64,000 nt of DNA. Source: Azospirillum fermentarium. GTDB taxonomy: Bacteria > Pseudomonadota > Alphaproteobacteria > Azospirillales > Azospirillaceae. The notes under the pieces were generated by a model. That model was given only the letters and a program-made list of their open reading frames with translations, did not search any database and was not told the DNA's origin. Within the stretch, counting starts at the first letter, position 1, and each line of letters opens with the position of its first letter. The stretch spans positions 1,884,001 through 1,948,000 of the forward strand of contig NZ_JAOQNH010000001.1 in assembly GCF_025961205.1 (NCBI RefSeq), given 5' to 3'. Shown here piece by piece: positions 49,482 through 60,460 of the stretch. A program made the translations under genes and the position numbers.

Positions 49482-49985
49482 TCAGGGGGTGGCGGTTTTC
49501 AGCGCCTTCAACACCGCTTCCACATGCCCGGTGACCTTCACCTTGCGCCACACCTGCTTCACGACGCCCTCGGGGTCGATAAGGAAGGTGGCGCGGTCCA
49601 GGCCCATGTACTTGCGCCCGTACATGCTCTTCTCCACCCACACGCCATAGGCTTCGGCCACGCCGGCGTCCTTGTCGGAGGCCAGCGTGAAGGGAAGCTC
49701 GTACTTGGCCTTGAACTTGTCGTGGCTGGCCACGCTGTCCTTGGACACGCCGATCACCACCGCGTCCGCCCCGGTGAAGTCGGGAAGCTGGTCGCGGAAG
49801 CCGCAGGCTTCCTTGGTGCAGCCCGAGGTGTCATCCTTGGGGTAGAAGTACAGGATCACCCATGTGCCGCGCAGCGCGGACAGGGTGACGCTGCCGCCCC
49901 CGTCCGTCGGCATGGTGAAGTCGGGGGCGGGCATCCCGGCAACGATGGCGGGGGCGGCAGCGGTCGGAGCGGCGGTGTCGGTCAT
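49482..49985 (-). CDS. bcp: Thioredoxin-dependent peroxiredoxin (Bcp/PrxQ)
   Basis: 167 residues. The peroxidatic Cys56 in YFYPKDDTSGCTKEACGF and the nearby resolving Cys61 give the 1-helix PrxQ arrangement. It reduces peroxides in the cytosol with thioredoxin. Its start overlaps the glnE stop by 4 bases, so the two are in one operon. Confidence 0.94.
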   Translation of the reverse strand: MTDTAAPTAAAPAIVAGMPAPDFTMPTDGGGSVTLSALRGTWVILYFYPKDDTSGCTKEACGFRDQLPDFTGADAVVIGVSKDSVASHDKFKAKYELPFTLASDKDAGVAEAYGVWVEKSMYGRKYMGLDRATFLIDPEGVVKQVWRKVKVTGHVEAVLKALKTATP

Positions 49986-52969
49986 GGCAGGCTGGGTTCC
50001 TCGGTCTGGGTGGGCGGCGCGAGGCGGGAGGCCGGTTCCTCGATCAGCGCCTGGAAATGGCGGTACGCCGCGGCGGCGGTCTCACGGATTCTGCCCGCCA
50101 GCGTGGGGAAGTCAACCGCATCTGCACCATAGGCCGCCCGCGCCACCCCGGCGGCCAGCGTTTCCGACACCGCACTTTCATCCAGAACCCCCGAGGTGGT
50201 CAGGCGCAAAAAGCCCTGAACCCGCCGCCACAGCCGCAGTGCGGTCACCAGATCATCGGCGACAGTCCCGTCCAGCAGCCCCAGGTCCGCCGCCTGCCGG
50301 ATGCCGCCGGCCATGTTGGGGCTGAGGATGTCCGGGTGGGTGTGGGCGTGGCGAAGCTGGAGATACTGGGACACGAATTCGATGTCGATCAGGCCGCCGC
50401 GGGCGTATTTCAGGTTCCACGGGTTGTCGGTGCCGAATTCCTTGTGGATTCGCCGCCGCATGTCGGCCACGTCCCACAGCAGCTTGTCGGGGTCGCGCGG
50501 GCGGGTCAGTGCCTCGCGGATGGCGGCATCAACGCGTTGCGTCAGGCCGGGGTCGCCGCCCACCACGCGCGCACGGGTCAGCGCCATCTGCTCCCACGTC
50601 CAGGCGTCCTTGTCCTGATACTGGATGAACGAATCGAGGGAGGTGGCCAGCGGCCCGGCGTTGCCCGACGGGCGCAGCCGCATATCGACCTCGTAGAGCC
50701 GCCCCTCGCCCATGGGGGCGGTGATGGCGTTGGTCAGCCGCTGGGTCAGGCGGATGTAGTATTCGTTGATGGACAAAGGCTTGGTGCCGTCCGACATGCG
50801 GGTGCCGGCGGGCACGTCATAGACCACGATCAGGTCGATGTCCGACGTGATGGTCATCTGCCGGCTGCCCAGCTTGCCCATGGCCACCACCACCCACGCC
50901 CCGCCCGGCACCTGCCCGTGACGGCGGGCGAAATCCTCGTGCACCCGCTGGGCAAGGCCGCTGACCACCAGATCGGCGATCGCCGCCAGGAACGGGCCGC
51001 AGCCGTCGCCGTCGGTGATGTTGCGCAGGATGTGGACCCCGGCGCGGAACCGCTGGTCGTTGGCCCAGCGGCGCGACAGGGCCAGCGCGTCTTCGAAATC
51101 GCGGGCGGGGGCCAGCGCGCGGGCATGCTCGGGCGCCAGCCCTTCGTGATCGGGCAGGGCGTCGAAGAAGCCCGGTGACAGCACCGCTTCCAGCAGCGAC
51201 GGGTTGCGCGACAGGGTCTCGGCCAGTTCCGGGGCGGTGCCCATGATCTCCGCCACCAGGGCCAGCAGCCCGCTGTTGGCGTAGAACAGCGAGAACAGCC
51301 CCACCCCCGCCGGCAGCCGTTCCAGGAAGGCGTCGAACTTCATCAGCGCCGCATCGGGCTGCGGCGTCTTCGCCAGCTCGGCCAGCAGGGTGGGCACCAG
51401 TTCGGTCAGCAGCTCGCGCGCGCGCGACGAGCGGGTGGCGCGGTAGCGGCCCCGGTGCCACGCCCCCACCACGCCGATCACCCGGCTGGGGTCGGCATAG
51501 CCCATGCCCGACAGGGTTTCCACCGTCCCCGGATCGTCGTCGGTGCCGGTGAACACCAGATTGCCGGGACCGGCCAGACTGGGCGATTCCTCGAACAGAT
51601 CGGCGTAACGGTCCTCCACCCGGCTCAGATGGGCCAGCAGGTCGGCGCGGAAGGCATCCGCCGTGTCGTAGCCGAGGAAGACCGCCAGATGCTCCACGCC
51701 CGTGTCGTCGGCGGGGATCTTGTGGGTCTGCTGGTCGTCGATCATCTGGATGCGGTGCTCCACCTGCCGCAGGAAGCGGTAGGCGGCGTCCATCTCCGGC
51801 ACCACCTCGTCGGGCACGCGGCCCACCTCGGCCAGCGCGCGGATGGCGGCCAGCGTGGGTCGGGGACGCACCCGCACGTCGCGCCCGCCGAAGATCAACT
51901 GCTGGGTCTGGGCGAAGAACTCGATCTCGCGGATGCCGCCGCGGCCCACCTTCACGTCGTGGCCGTTGACGGTGACGGCGCGGTGGCCCTTGTGGGCGTT
52001 GATCTGGCGCTTGATGGAATGGATATCCTGGATGGCGGCGAAATCCAGGTTGCGGCGCCACACGAACGGTTCCAGCATGCGGACCAGCCGGGCGCCGGCC
52101 TCCATGTCGCCGGCCACCGGGCGGGCCTTGATCATGGCCGCGCGCTCCCAGTTCTGGCCGACGCTGCCGTAATAGATCTCGGCCGCCGACACCGACACCG
52201 CCGGTGGGGTGGCGCCGGGGTCGGGACGCAGGCGAAGGTCGGTGCGGAAGACGTAGCCGTCCTTGGTGCGTTCATCCATAATGCGGACAAGATCCCGCGC
52301 GATCTTGACGAACGTGCGGGACAGCCGGTCCGGCTGGGGTGTCTGAACGACGGCGTCGTCGTAGAGGACGATCAGGTCGATGTCGCTGGAGTAATTGAGT
52401 TCGCGTGCCCCGAGTTTGCCCATGCCCAGAACGATCAGCCCCGACCCGACCCACGGATGGTCCGGGTCGGGCAGGGTCAGCGCGCCCGTGGCGCCTGCGC
52501 GGCGCAGCAGATGCGCGCACGCCAGCCGCAGCGCCGTTTCCGCCGTGTCGCAGAGGGCACCCGTGACCTGTTCCAGCGTCCACGCGCCGGTGATGTCGGC
52601 CATGGCGATCAGCAGGGCCGCGCGCCGCTTGGCGATGCGCAGCTCGGTCATCAGCCGGTCGATGGACTCCTCCCGCGCCAGCCCGCTTTCCAGCCCGGCC
52701 ATCAGGGATGCAAAGGCACCGTCATACCCGTCCTGCATCACGGTGCGGACGAACGGCACCTCCCGCCCCATGATCTGCCCCAGAAACGGGCTGTTGCCGC
52801 ACACGGCGTCGAACAGGGCGCGGGTATCGGGTGTGTCCACGAACGCGGTGGCCCAGGCGTTGAGGTCCGCATCGGCCTTGACCGCCGCCTCCCGCCAGCG
52901 TTCGAGCGCGCGTTCGGCCATGGCGGGGTCGAAGGGGCGGGGCAGGGGGTGCGGCGTTGAATTGGGCAT
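49982..52969 (-). CDS. glnE: Glutamine synthetase adenylyltransferase/deadenylase
   Basis: About 995 residues, the usual length. Two nucleotidyltransferase domains are present: the N-terminal deadenylase with GMGKLGARELNYSSDIDLIV and the C-terminal adenylyltransferase with AMGKLGSRQMTITSDIDLIV. Each is followed by its helical domain; RGGIREIEFFAQTQQL and RGGLIDIEFVSQYLQLRHAH are the expected linkers. It modifies glutamine synthetase in response to PII and glutamine, controlling nitrogen assimilation. The start at 52969 is chosen by family length; an in-frame extension to 53032 exists. Confidence 0.95.
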   Translation of the reverse strand: MPNSTPHPLPRPFDPAMAERALERWREAAVKADADLNAWATAFVDTPDTRALFDAVCGNSPFLGQIMGREVPFVRTVMQDGYDGAFASLMAGLESGLAREESIDRLMTELRIAKRRAALLIAMADITGAWTLEQVTGALCDTAETALRLACAHLLRRAGATGALTLPDPDHPWVGSGLIVLGMGKLGARELNYSSDIDLIVLYDDAVVQTPQPDRLSRTFVKIARDLVRIMDERTKDGYVFRTDLRLRPDPGATPPAVSVSAAEIYYGSVGQNWERAAMIKARPVAGDMEAGARLVRMLEPFVWRRNLDFAAIQDIHSIKRQINAHKGHRAVTVNGHDVKVGRGGIREIEFFAQTQQLIFGGRDVRVRPRPTLAAIRALAEVGRVPDEVVPEMDAAYRFLRQVEHRIQMIDDQQTHKIPADDTGVEHLAVFLGYDTADAFRADLLAHLSRVEDRYADLFEESPSLAGPGNLVFTGTDDDPGTVETLSGMGYADPSRVIGVVGAWHRGRYRATRSSRARELLTELVPTLLAELAKTPQPDAALMKFDAFLERLPAGVGLFSLFYANSGLLALVAEIMGTAPELAETLSRNPSLLEAVLSPGFFDALPDHEGLAPEHARALAPARDFEDALALSRRWANDQRFRAGVHILRNITDGDGCGPFLAAIADLVVSGLAQRVHEDFARRHGQVPGGAWVVVAMGKLGSRQMTITSDIDLIVVYDVPAGTRMSDGTKPLSINEYYIRLTQRLTNAITAPMGEGRLYEVDMRLRPSGNAGPLATSLDSFIQYQDKDAWTWEQMALTRARVVGGDPGLTQRVDAAIREALTRPRDPDKLLWDVADMRRRIHKEFGTDNPWNLKYARGGLIDIEFVSQYLQLRHAHTHPDILSPNMAGGIRQAADLGLLDGTVADDLVTALRLWRRVQGFLRLTTSGVLDESAVSETLAAGVARAAYGADAVDFPTLAGRIRETAAAAYRHFQALIEEPASRLAPPTQTEEPSLP

Positions 52970-53074
52970 GATGCGGCTGCCGATGATGAAAAATGGGGCA
53001 CAAACCCTGCGCGGCCCGGCGCCCGCCGTCAAGAGGGCGGGGAGTCACGGGGCCTTTGGCGCCGCCCCATGTCT

Positions 53075-53101
53075 CCCCTCTCTCCCTGGGGGGGAGAGGG
53101 G
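53075..53101. repeat. Palindromic hairpin, second copy of the 7309 family
   Basis: CCCCTCTCTCCCTGGGGGGG is the start of a hairpin closed by GAGAGGGG, followed by GGATTG. It matches the 7309-7332 copy in its GAGAGGGGGATTG end and lies in the glnE to YhdP-like divergent gap. Confidence 0.5.
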
Positions 53102-53119
53102 GATTGACGGGGGTGCTTC

Positions 53120-56100
53120 GTGATTCGGCGCAGCATGACGTGGATGCTGCGGGCGGCGGCGCTGTCGGCGACCCTGGTGGCGGTGGGCACCGGCATGACC
53201 CTGTGGCGGCTGGCGCAGGGGCCGGTGGCGCTGGACCCGCTGATACCCTGGGTGGAACAGGCGCTGGGCGATGCCGACCGCCGCATCACCGTCACCATCG
53301 GCGGGCTGGTGCTGGGCTGGACCGACACCGACGGTGACGGGCACAGCACGCTGGATCTGCGGGCGCTGCGGGTGGTGGCGGTCAACAGCGACGGCGCGCC
53401 GCTGGCCACCGTGCCCGAACTGGGGGTGAGTTTTTCGGTGGCCGAGGCGGTGATGGGCCGGCTGGCGCCCACCCGCTTCACCGCCATCCGCCCGCAGGTG
53501 ACGGTGGTGCGCCACGCCGACGGCAGCATCGGATTCGACCTGCGCGGCGGGGAGGAGGGCGAAACCGCCCCCGCCCCCGAGGCCGGCAGTCCCCTGGCCG
53601 AAGATGCCCTGGCCGCCCTGTCGGCCCCGCCCAACGCCGGCCACCCGCTGGGGCTGCTGCGGCGGCTGGAGATGGTGGGCGGCGGCCTGACCGTGCGCAA
53701 CGAACAGCACGGCGGCGAATGGCGCGCCTTTCCCGCCGACATCGTGCTGGAACGGGACGGCGAGGGCCTGCATGGGCGCGGGCGGCTGGTGCTGGATCTG
53801 GGCGGGACGCCCGCCACCCTGGCCGCCGACCTGTTCTACCGCCGTGCCGACGGCACCACCACCATCGGGTTCCGCGGCGACGGGGTGGAACTGTCGCGGC
53901 TGGCCCCCCTGGCCCCGGTGCTGGCGCCGCTGGCCGGCATCGCCGTGCCGGTGGGCGGGCGGGTGGAGGCGGATCTCGACCCCGGCTTCCTGCCCGTGCG
54001 GCTGCGCTTCGACATGACCGCCGGGGCCGGCGCGGTGGCTCTGCCGTGGCGGGCCGAGGGGGGAACGCCGCTGGCCCTGCGCAGCGCCGCCGTCCGCGGC
54101 AGCATCGCCCCGGCGGGCAAGGAACTGACCGTCGAGCGCGCGGTGGCGGAAATGGCCGACGGCACCCGGCTGTCGCTGTCGGGCCGGCTGGCCGGCGCGG
54201 ACGGCGCCCTGACCGGCAACGCCATCGCCGACGTGACCGTGGGCGGGGACACGGCGACGCTGCATCTGGCCGCCGATCCGGTGCCGGAGGGGGCGCGGGT
54301 CACGCTCGGCCTGACCAACGTCAATCCCGCGCGGCTGGCCCTCCTCGATCCGCTGCTGGCGCCGCTGGCGGCGGCGGCGCTGCCGGTGGGGGGGCAGGTG
54401 CGCGCCACCCTCGGCCCCGATCACCAGCCGCGCGACGTGTCGGTGGACCTGACCGCCGGGCCGGGGCAGGTGACGCTGCCCGACCGTTTCGACGCGCCGC
54501 TGGACATCGCCCACGCCGCCATCCGCGGCGAGGGTGCCGTGGACGGCACCCGCGGCAGCCTGGATGCGCTGACCATCGCGTTCGGCACCGCCCGGCATCC
54601 GGGGCCGGAAATCCGCGCGGCGGCGGCGCTGGCGCCCACGGCGGCGGGGACCGGGCGGCTGGTGGCCACCGCCACGGCGCTGGGGCTGCCCATGGCCGAC
54701 CTGCACCGCTATTGGCCCAAGGGCCTGTCCCACAACGCCCGTGACTGGGTGACCGCCAACATCACCGCCGGCCAGGCGGACGAGGCGGTGGTGGCCGCTG
54801 CCCTGGACCTGCCGGGCGGCGGGCTGGCGGCCGGCGGGCCGGTGGCGGTGGACACGCTGGAGGGCACCATCCGCGCCCACGGCGCCGACGTGGCCTATTT
54901 CCGTCCGCTGCCCCCGGTGACGGGGGTGGAGGAGGTGGACATCCGGTTCGACCGGAAGCGGTTCGCCATCCGCACCCGCGGCGGTGCCGTCGATGACGTC
55001 AAGATGGGCGAGACGGATATCCTTCTCGACGACCTCGACACCGACAACGAAAAGATCGCCATCCGCGTGCCGCTGTCCGGGCCGGTGCGCTCGATCCTGA
55101 CCGTTCTCGACAGCCCGCCGCTGGGCTACCCGAAGAAGCTGGATCTGGATCCCGCCGGAACGGCGGGCACCGCCGACGGGGTGCTGGACATCTCCTTTCC
55201 GCTGCTGTCGGACCTGCCCATCGACCTGATCCAGGTGAAGGCCACGGCATCCATGAAGGATGCGGCGGTGAAGAAGGTGGCCGCCGGCATGGACGCCACC
55301 GCCGGCACGCTGGCACTGGATCTCGACACCCACGGCATGGGGCTGAAGGGCACGGTCAGGCTGGACGGCATCCCGTCCACCGTCGAATGGCGCGAATCCT
55401 TCGAGGACAAGCCCAAGGGGCCGCGCACGCGGGTGGCGGTGAAGGCCAAGGCCGATGCGTCGGCCCTGTCGCACAAGCTGTTCGACCCGGCCCCCTATGC
55501 CACCGGGCCGCTGGGGGCCGATCTGGTGTTCACCATCGACGCCCAGCGCCGGTTCGCCATGACGGTGGCGCTGGACCTGACCCCCACCACCCTGACCATC
55601 GAGGAGCTGGGGTGGGGCAAGCCCGCCGGGGCCGCCGCGTCGGCCCGGTTCAAGGTGGATTTCACCAAGGACCACGTGTCCCGCCTGTCCGGCCTGACCG
55701 CCGAGGGGGTGGGGCTGAAGGCCGCCGGCACGGTGGAATTCACCCCCGGCACCTCGGCCCTGTCGCGGGTGGTGCTGTCCGACGTGATGCTGGGGCGCAG
55801 CCACATGCGCGGCACGGTGTCGGTGCGCGGCGACGGCTATGTCTTCGACATGACCGGGCCGGTGCTGGACGCCGGCCCGGCGCTGAAGGAAAGCGAGGAC
55901 GTTTCCGACGCCGATGCCCCCGCGGCATCCCCGCCCCGCCGCCGCCCGGTGGAGATCAAGGGGAGGTTCGACCGGGTGCTGTTCGGCGACTGGCGCCAGC
56001 TCACCAACCTGACCGCCAACGCGCGCAACGACGGCAACGCCTGGACCCTGCTGGACATCAAGGCCGATGCGGGGGGGAACGACGGCAAGCTGTCGGTGCA

Positions 56101-56791
56101 GTACGGTCCCGCCAAGGGACGTTACGCCCTGCGCATCGAGGCGGGCGACATGGGCCGGGCGCTGCACATGACCGATCTGAACGACCGGGTGCGCGGCGGG
56201 CGGCTGCTGGTCACCGGCACGACGGAAGCGGCGGCGGCGGATTCCGCCCTGGCCGGTCACGTCGTCATCACCGATTACCGGCTGGTGGATACGCCCGTGC
56301 TGGCCGGGATCCTCAACGCCATGTCGCTGGGCGGGCTGGTGGACCTGCTGAAGGGCGACGGGATCTCGTTCGGCAAGCTGGAAGGGGATTTCCGCAAGCT
56401 GGGCCGCGTGGTGACGGTCAGGAACGTCCGCACCTCGGGCAGCGCGCTGGGCCTGACGCTGGATGGGCAGGTGGATGTGAAGACCAACGTCGCCAGCCTG
56501 CAGGGGACGATCGTTCCCATCTACGGCCTGAACCGGCTGATCGGCCAGATCCCCATTCTGGGTGATCTGCTGAGCGGCGGGGAGGGGCAGGGGATCTTTT
56601 CCGCCACCTGGCACGTCATGGGGCCGCTGGGCGATCCCAAGATCACGGTGAACCCGCTGGCGGTGCTGGCGCCGGGCTTCCTGCGCAACCTGTTCTTCCT
56701 GGGCGGCGACGAGGGCAGCGGGAGCGGCGGCGGGGATGCCGGCGTCCCCGCCCGGCCCCAGACGCCGCCCGGCTGGGACCATTCCCGCTGA
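53120..56791 (+). CDS. YhdP/AsmA-like large envelope protein (DUF3971)
   Basis: 1223 residues. One N-terminal membrane anchor (about 8-30) precedes a long beta-rich periplasmic region. DUF3971 lies in the middle (YFRPLPPVTGVEEVDIRFDR region, about 590-640), and the AsmA-like C-terminal region has TDYRLVDTPVLAGILNAMSL and IYGLNRLIGQIPILGDLLSG. Proteins of this class bridge inner and outer membrane and are thought to move phospholipids. The GTG at 53120 has GGGGG upstream; an ATG at 53135 is the alternative. It is divergent from glnE. Confidence 0.85.
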   Translation: MIRRSMTWMLRAAALSATLVAVGTGMTLWRLAQGPVALDPLIPWVEQALGDADRRITVTIGGLVLGWTDTDGDGHSTLDLRALRVVAVNSDGAPLATVPELGVSFSVAEAVMGRLAPTRFTAIRPQVTVVRHADGSIGFDLRGGEEGETAPAPEAGSPLAEDALAALSAPPNAGHPLGLLRRLEMVGGGLTVRNEQHGGEWRAFPADIVLERDGEGLHGRGRLVLDLGGTPATLAADLFYRRADGTTTIGFRGDGVELSRLAPLAPVLAPLAGIAVPVGGRVEADLDPGFLPVRLRFDMTAGAGAVALPWRAEGGTPLALRSAAVRGSIAPAGKELTVERAVAEMADGTRLSLSGRLAGADGALTGNAIADVTVGGDTATLHLAADPVPEGARVTLGLTNVNPARLALLDPLLAPLAAAALPVGGQVRATLGPDHQPRDVSVDLTAGPGQVTLPDRFDAPLDIAHAAIRGEGAVDGTRGSLDALTIAFGTARHPGPEIRAAAALAPTAAGTGRLVATATALGLPMADLHRYWPKGLSHNARDWVTANITAGQADEAVVAAALDLPGGGLAAGGPVAVDTLEGTIRAHGADVAYFRPLPPVTGVEEVDIRFDRKRFAIRTRGGAVDDVKMGETDILLDDLDTDNEKIAIRVPLSGPVRSILTVLDSPPLGYPKKLDLDPAGTAGTADGVLDISFPLLSDLPIDLIQVKATASMKDAAVKKVAAGMDATAGTLALDLDTHGMGLKGTVRLDGIPSTVEWRESFEDKPKGPRTRVAVKAKADASALSHKLFDPAPYATGPLGADLVFTIDAQRRFAMTVALDLTPTTLTIEELGWGKPAGAAASARFKVDFTKDHVSRLSGLTAEGVGLKAAGTVEFTPGTSALSRVVLSDVMLGRSHMRGTVSVRGDGYVFDMTGPVLDAGPALKESEDVSDADAPAASPPRRRPVEIKGRFDRVLFGDWRQLTNLTANARNDGNAWTLLDIKADAGGNDGKLSVQYGPAKGRYALRIEAGDMGRALHMTDLNDRVRGGRLLVTGTTEAAAADSALAGHVVITDYRLVDTPVLAGILNAMSLGGLVDLLKGDGISFGKLEGDFRKLGRVVTVRNVRTSGSALGLTLDGQVDVKTNVASLQGTIVPIYGLNRLIGQIPILGDLLSGGEGQGIFSATWHVMGPLGDPKITVNPLAVLAPGFLRNLFFLGGDEGSGSGGGDAGVPARPQTPPGWDHSR

Positions 56792-56875
56792 CCTCCGGCT
56801 ACTTACGTAGTCCCTCTTGTGCGGCCGGCGCGCGCCCCCATATGGGCGGGCACCAACAATGAAGGAGGCTGCACC

Positions 56876-57301
56876 ATGGGTCTGTTCGGCATGTTCAAGG
56901 GGAACGCCCCGCTGGAAATCACCCCCCGCCGGGCGCTGGGCATCTCGCTGCTCTACTGCATGGCATCGGACGGGGAGATCGACCCCGAAGAGGTCGGGCA
57001 CCTGCTGTCCGTCCTGGGCCGCAACGCCACGCGGGAGGAGTTGGACCGCTGTGTGAAGTACATCCGCAGCGTGCCCCCCGACACCTTCCTGGCCGAGGCG
57101 GCGCCCAAGCTGGACGAGGCGCAGCGCCTGTGCATCCTGCTGAACATGATCGACAGCGCCATGGCCGACGGCGAGGCCGAACAGGGCGAGCGTGACCTGA
57201 TCGTGAAGTTCCAGGCCGCGTTCGGCTTCACCGACGCCACCCTGGAGCCGCACTTCCGCACGCTGCTGGCGAAGAACGAGCGCTCGGTCCTGGGCGCGTA
57301 A
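56876..57301 (+). CDS. TerB-like tellurite-resistance family protein
   Basis: 141 residues. AAGGAGG is correctly spaced before the ATG at 56876. The helical TerB-type domain has acidic MASDGEIDPEEVGHLLSVLG and IDSAMADGEAEQGERDLIVK repeats, which could bind metal. Stand-alone TerB proteins are widespread and their role is uncertain; no other ter genes are nearby. Confidence 0.85.
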   Translation: MGLFGMFKGNAPLEITPRRALGISLLYCMASDGEIDPEEVGHLLSVLGRNATREELDRCVKYIRSVPPDTFLAEAAPKLDEAQRLCILLNMIDSAMADGEAEQGERDLIVKFQAAFGFTDATLEPHFRTLLAKNERSVLGA

Positions 57302-57306
57302 GGAAA

Positions 57307-57340
57307 AAGGGCCGCCCGCGCCATGCCGGGCGGCCCTTTC
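57307..57340. terminator. Bidirectional terminator between terB-like and chemoreceptor genes
   Basis: AAAGGGCCGCCCG (57307-57319) and its perfect reverse complement (57328-57340) form a 13-bp stem with T-rich ends on both strands, between convergent genes. Confidence 0.9.
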
Positions 57341-57352
57341 GTTTTCTCCCCC

Positions 57353-59044
57353 TCAGCCGGCGGCCTTGCGCAGTTCGGCGATCACGCCGGTCACCTCGCG
57401 CATCAGGTCCGCCGAGTTGCCGTCCACCGTGTGGCTGACCCCGGCGATGCCGGCGGCGGCGGATGCGGTGCCGCCCACGTCGGCGCTGACGGCTTCGATG
57501 TCGCGCTCAACCCCCGACACCGCGGTGGCGGCGCGGGTGATGCCGGTGCTGACGTCGGCCAGGGCGGCGTTCTGCTGCTCCACCGCGGCGGCCACCTGGG
57601 TGGATGTCTCGTCCACGGCGTCGATGGTGCCCGACATGCTGCCGATCGCGGTCACCACGTCGGCGGTTTCCCGCTGCACCGTGTCCAGGATGTGGGCGAT
57701 ATCCTCGGTCGCCTTGGCGGTCTGGGCCGCCAGATTTTTCACCTCGCCCGCCACGACGGCGAATCCCTTGCCGGCCTCGCCCGCGCGGGCGGCCTCGATG
57801 GTGGCGTTCAGCGCCAGCAGGTTGGTCTGCGCCGCGATGGCCTCGATCAGGCCCACGGCGTCGGCCACGCGGGCGGCGGCGTCGGACAATTGGCGCACGG
57901 ACTGGGTGGCATGGGCGGCCTGGGCCTTGGCCGCCCCGGCGATGCGCGCGGCCCCCGTCACCTGCCGTCCGATTTCCCGCGAGGAGGCGGAGATCTCTTC
58001 CGCCGCCGCGGCCATGGATTCCACGATCGCCATCGCCTCCGCCCCCGCACGGGCCACGTCGGCGCTCTTGCGGGTGGCGCTGTCGGCCTTGCCGGTCAGG
58101 GCGTCGGCGGAATCCCGCAGCGTGCCGGCCTGGGCCGACAGGGAGGTGGCGATGCGGCTGACGCGGGCCTCCAGGCTGTCGGCCAGACCCGCCAGCATGC
58201 CGCATTCGCGGCGGCGGGCCTCGGCGTCGGCGCGTTCCTGGTCCTGCTTCAGCGCCCGGTTCTCCTGTCCGCGGCGGCGGAACACCTCCACCGCGCGGGC
58301 CATGTGGCCGATCTCGTCCCGGCGGGCGGTCATGGGGCAGGGCTGCTCCAGGTCGCCGTCGGCGATGCGCTGCATGCGCCGGCTCAGCGTGTCCAGCGGC
58401 ACCCGCACCGACCGGGCCAGGAAGAACGACAGCACCGCCATCACCAGCCCCACGCCCAGCGCAAAGGCGCCGGCCCGCCGGATCTCGGTCCAGAAGGCGG
58501 CGTCCACATTGTCGATGTAGACGCCGGTGCCGAACAGCCAGCCCCACTCCTGCGACACGCGGGCATAGCCCAGCTTGGGCACCGGCTCGTCGTGACCCGC
58601 CTTGGGCCAGTCGAAATCGACGAAGCGCCCGCCCTTGCGGTCCGGCCCGAACAGGAGCTGGATCACCGGACGGCCCTTGGGATCCTTGAAATCCCGCAGG
58701 TTCTTGCCCACCAGCTCGGGCTTGGCGCCGTGGGCCACCACGGTGCCCTCCATGTCGTAGACATAGAAGTATTCGGTGCCGTCGAAACGGATGGCGGTCA
58801 GGGACCGGCGGGCGATGCGCTGGGCCTCGCCGCGGGTGATCTCGCCCTTGGCGGCGGCGGTTTCCAGATCGGCGATCATGGCCGCGGCGCTGTCCACCAC
58901 CGCCGTCAGCTTCTGGCGGTTGGCCTCCATGATCTGGCCGCGGGTGGAGAGGGCGGAAAACGCCGCCATGGCACCCACGCACAGGAACACGACCAGAGGA
59001 AACAGGGCGAATTTCGCGCGGACGGACAGTCTCAAGGCTGACAT
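57353..59044 (-). CDS. Methyl-accepting chemotaxis protein with single Cache domain
   Basis: 563 residues from the ATG at 59044 (GGGAGG six bases upstream). Membrane helix 1 (about 12-32), a periplasmic sCache_2 domain with [20 protein letters not shown] and [20 protein letters not shown], membrane helix 2 (about 190-210), HAMP, and a cytoplasmic signalling domain with the hairpin tip [20 protein letters not shown] followed by [19 protein letters not shown]. It senses small extracellular molecules, often organic acids for this Cache type, and controls CheA. No che genes are nearby. Confidence 0.94.
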   Translation of the reverse strand: MSALRLSVRAKFALFPLVVFLCVGAMAAFSALSTRGQIMEANRQKLTAVVDSAAAMIADLETAAAKGEITRGEAQRIARRSLTAIRFDGTEYFYVYDMEGTVVAHGAKPELVGKNLRDFKDPKGRPVIQLLFGPDRKGGRFVDFDWPKAGHDEPVPKLGYARVSQEWGWLFGTGVYIDNVDAAFWTEIRRAGAFALGVGLVMAVLSFFLARSVRVPLDTLSRRMQRIADGDLEQPCPMTARRDEIGHMARAVEVFRRRGQENRALKQDQERADAEARRRECGMLAGLADSLEARVSRIATSLSAQAGTLRDSADALTGKADSATRKSADVARAGAEAMAIVESMAAAAEEISASSREIGRQVTGAARIAGAAKAQAAHATQSVRQLSDAAARVADAVGLIEAIAAQTNLLALNATIEAARAGEAGKGFAVVAGEVKNLAAQTAKATEDIAHILDTVQRETADVVTAIGSMSGTIDAVDETSTQVAAAVEQQNAALADVSTGITRAATAVSGVERDIEAVSADVGGTASAAAGIAGVSHTVDGNSADLMREVTGVIAELRKAAG

Positions 59045-59206
59045 CGGCAGCCTCCCTATCATGCAGGCTACATCTTATGGCCTATGCGACCCTAGCATGA
59101 TGGGAGACTGTTGAGGGACGAAATATCCCGATCCGTTCAGGGTTTTTTGCCGCAGCAGCACCCCTTCCCTTGGGGGACAAGGGGTGCTGCCGCCACGGAT
59201 TGCCGG

Positions 59207-60460
59207 TCACACGGCCTTGACCAGCGCGTGCTTCTTCTTGCCGAACGACAGCTTGATCACCCCATCGGCCGACAGGTCGGCGGCGGTGGCGCGGGCGGCC
59301 TCGTCGGTGATGGCGCCGTCGTTGAGCTTCAGCGCCGCTTCCTTGATCTTGCGGCGGCTTTCGCCCTTCGATGCGGTCAGGCCGGCGGTGACGAACAGGT
59401 CGGCCAGCGCGATGCCGGCCTCCAGCGCGGCGCGGGGCACCTCGATGGTGGGCAGCCCCTCGGCGGTGGCGCCCTGTTCGAAGGTGCGCCGGGCGGTCTC
59501 GGCGGCCTCATGGGCGGCGCCGTCGCCGTGGCACAGCGCGGTGATGGCGGTGGCGAGAACCTTCTTGGCCTCGTTGATCTCGGCGCCTTGCAGCGCTTCC
59601 AGCCGGGCCACCTCGTCCAGCGGCAGTTCGGTGTAGAGGCGCAGGAAGCGGCCCACGTCCGCGTCCTCGGTGTTGCGCCAGTACTGCCAGAACTCGTACG
59701 CGCCGAGCCGGTCGTCGTTCAGCCACACCGCACCCGAGGCGGTCTTGCCCATCTTCGCCCCCGACGCCGTGGTCAGCAGGGGAGAGGTCAGGCCGTAGAC
59801 CTCGCGCTGGTCGGTGCGGCGGGTCAGTTCGACGCCGTTGACGATGTTGCCCCACTGGTCCGACCCGCCCATCTGCAGCAGGCAGTTCTGCCGCCGCGAC
59901 AGCTCCATGAAGTCGTAGGCCTGGAGGATCATGTAGTTGAATTCCAGGAACGTCAGCGGCTGTTCGCGGTCCAGACGGATCTTGACCGAGTCGAAGCTCA
60001 TCATCCGGTTGATGGTGAAGTGGCGGCCCACGTCGCGCAAAAACGGGATGTACTGCAACCCGTCCAGCCAATCGGCGTTGTTCACCATGATGGCGTCGGT
60101 GGGGCCGTCGCCGAAGGTCAGGTACTTGCTGAACACGCGCTTGATGCCGGCCATGTTGCGGCCGATCTGGGCGTCGTCCAGCAGCGGACGGCTTTCGTCG
60201 CGGAAGCTGGGGTCGCCGATGCGGGTGGTGCCGCCGCCCATCAGGACGATGGGGCGGTGCCCGGTTTTTTGCAGCCAGCGCAGCATCATGATCTGGATCA
60301 GGCCGCCGGCGTGCAGGCTGTCGGCGGTGCAGTCGAAACCGATGTACGCCGAAACCGGCCCCTGGGCCAGACGGGTATCCAGCCCTTCCAGATCGGTGCA
60401 CTGGTGGATGAAGCCGCGCTCGGTCAGCGTGCGCAGGAAATCCGATTTCAGGGTGGTCAT
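59207..60460 (-). CDS. tyrS: Tyrosyl-tRNA synthetase
   Basis: 417 residues. The class I synthetase motifs are HIGH-like [13 protein letters not shown] and KMSKS-like [13 protein letters not shown], with the YNFLEF-like [14 protein letters not shown] and [12 protein letters not shown] that read tyrosine. A C-terminal S4 RNA-binding domain (about 350-417) completes it. It charges tRNA-Tyr. It is divergent from anmK with a 130-bp gap, and a hairpin (59155-59190) without a T-run lies after the stop. Confidence 0.97.
   Translation of the reverse strand: MTTLKSDFLRTLTERGFIHQCTDLEGLDTRLAQGPVSAYIGFDCTADSLHAGGLIQIMMLRWLQKTGHRPIVLMGGGTTRIGDPSFRDESRPLLDDAQIGRNMAGIKRVFSKYLTFGDGPTDAIMVNNADWLDGLQYIPFLRDVGRHFTINRMMSFDSVKIRLDREQPLTFLEFNYMILQAYDFMELSRRQNCLLQMGGSDQWGNIVNGVELTRRTDQREVYGLTSPLLTTASGAKMGKTASGAVWLNDDRLGAYEFWQYWRNTEDADVGRFLRLYTELPLDEVARLEALQGAEINEAKKVLATAITALCHGDGAAHEAAETARRTFEQGATAEGLPTIEVPRAALEAGIALADLFVTAGLTASKGESRRKIKEAALKLNDGAITDEAARATAADLSADGVIKLSFGKKKHALVKAV

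Noticed and set aside
53045..57253. Minus-strand frame of 1402 codons opposite the YhdP-like gene
   Set aside because: Antisense shadow with His/Gly/Arg-rich low-complexity product.
59155..59190. Terminator of tyrS
   Set aside because: A 12-bp hairpin is present, but no T-run follows in the direction of tyrS; the adjacent T-run is on the wrong side for it.
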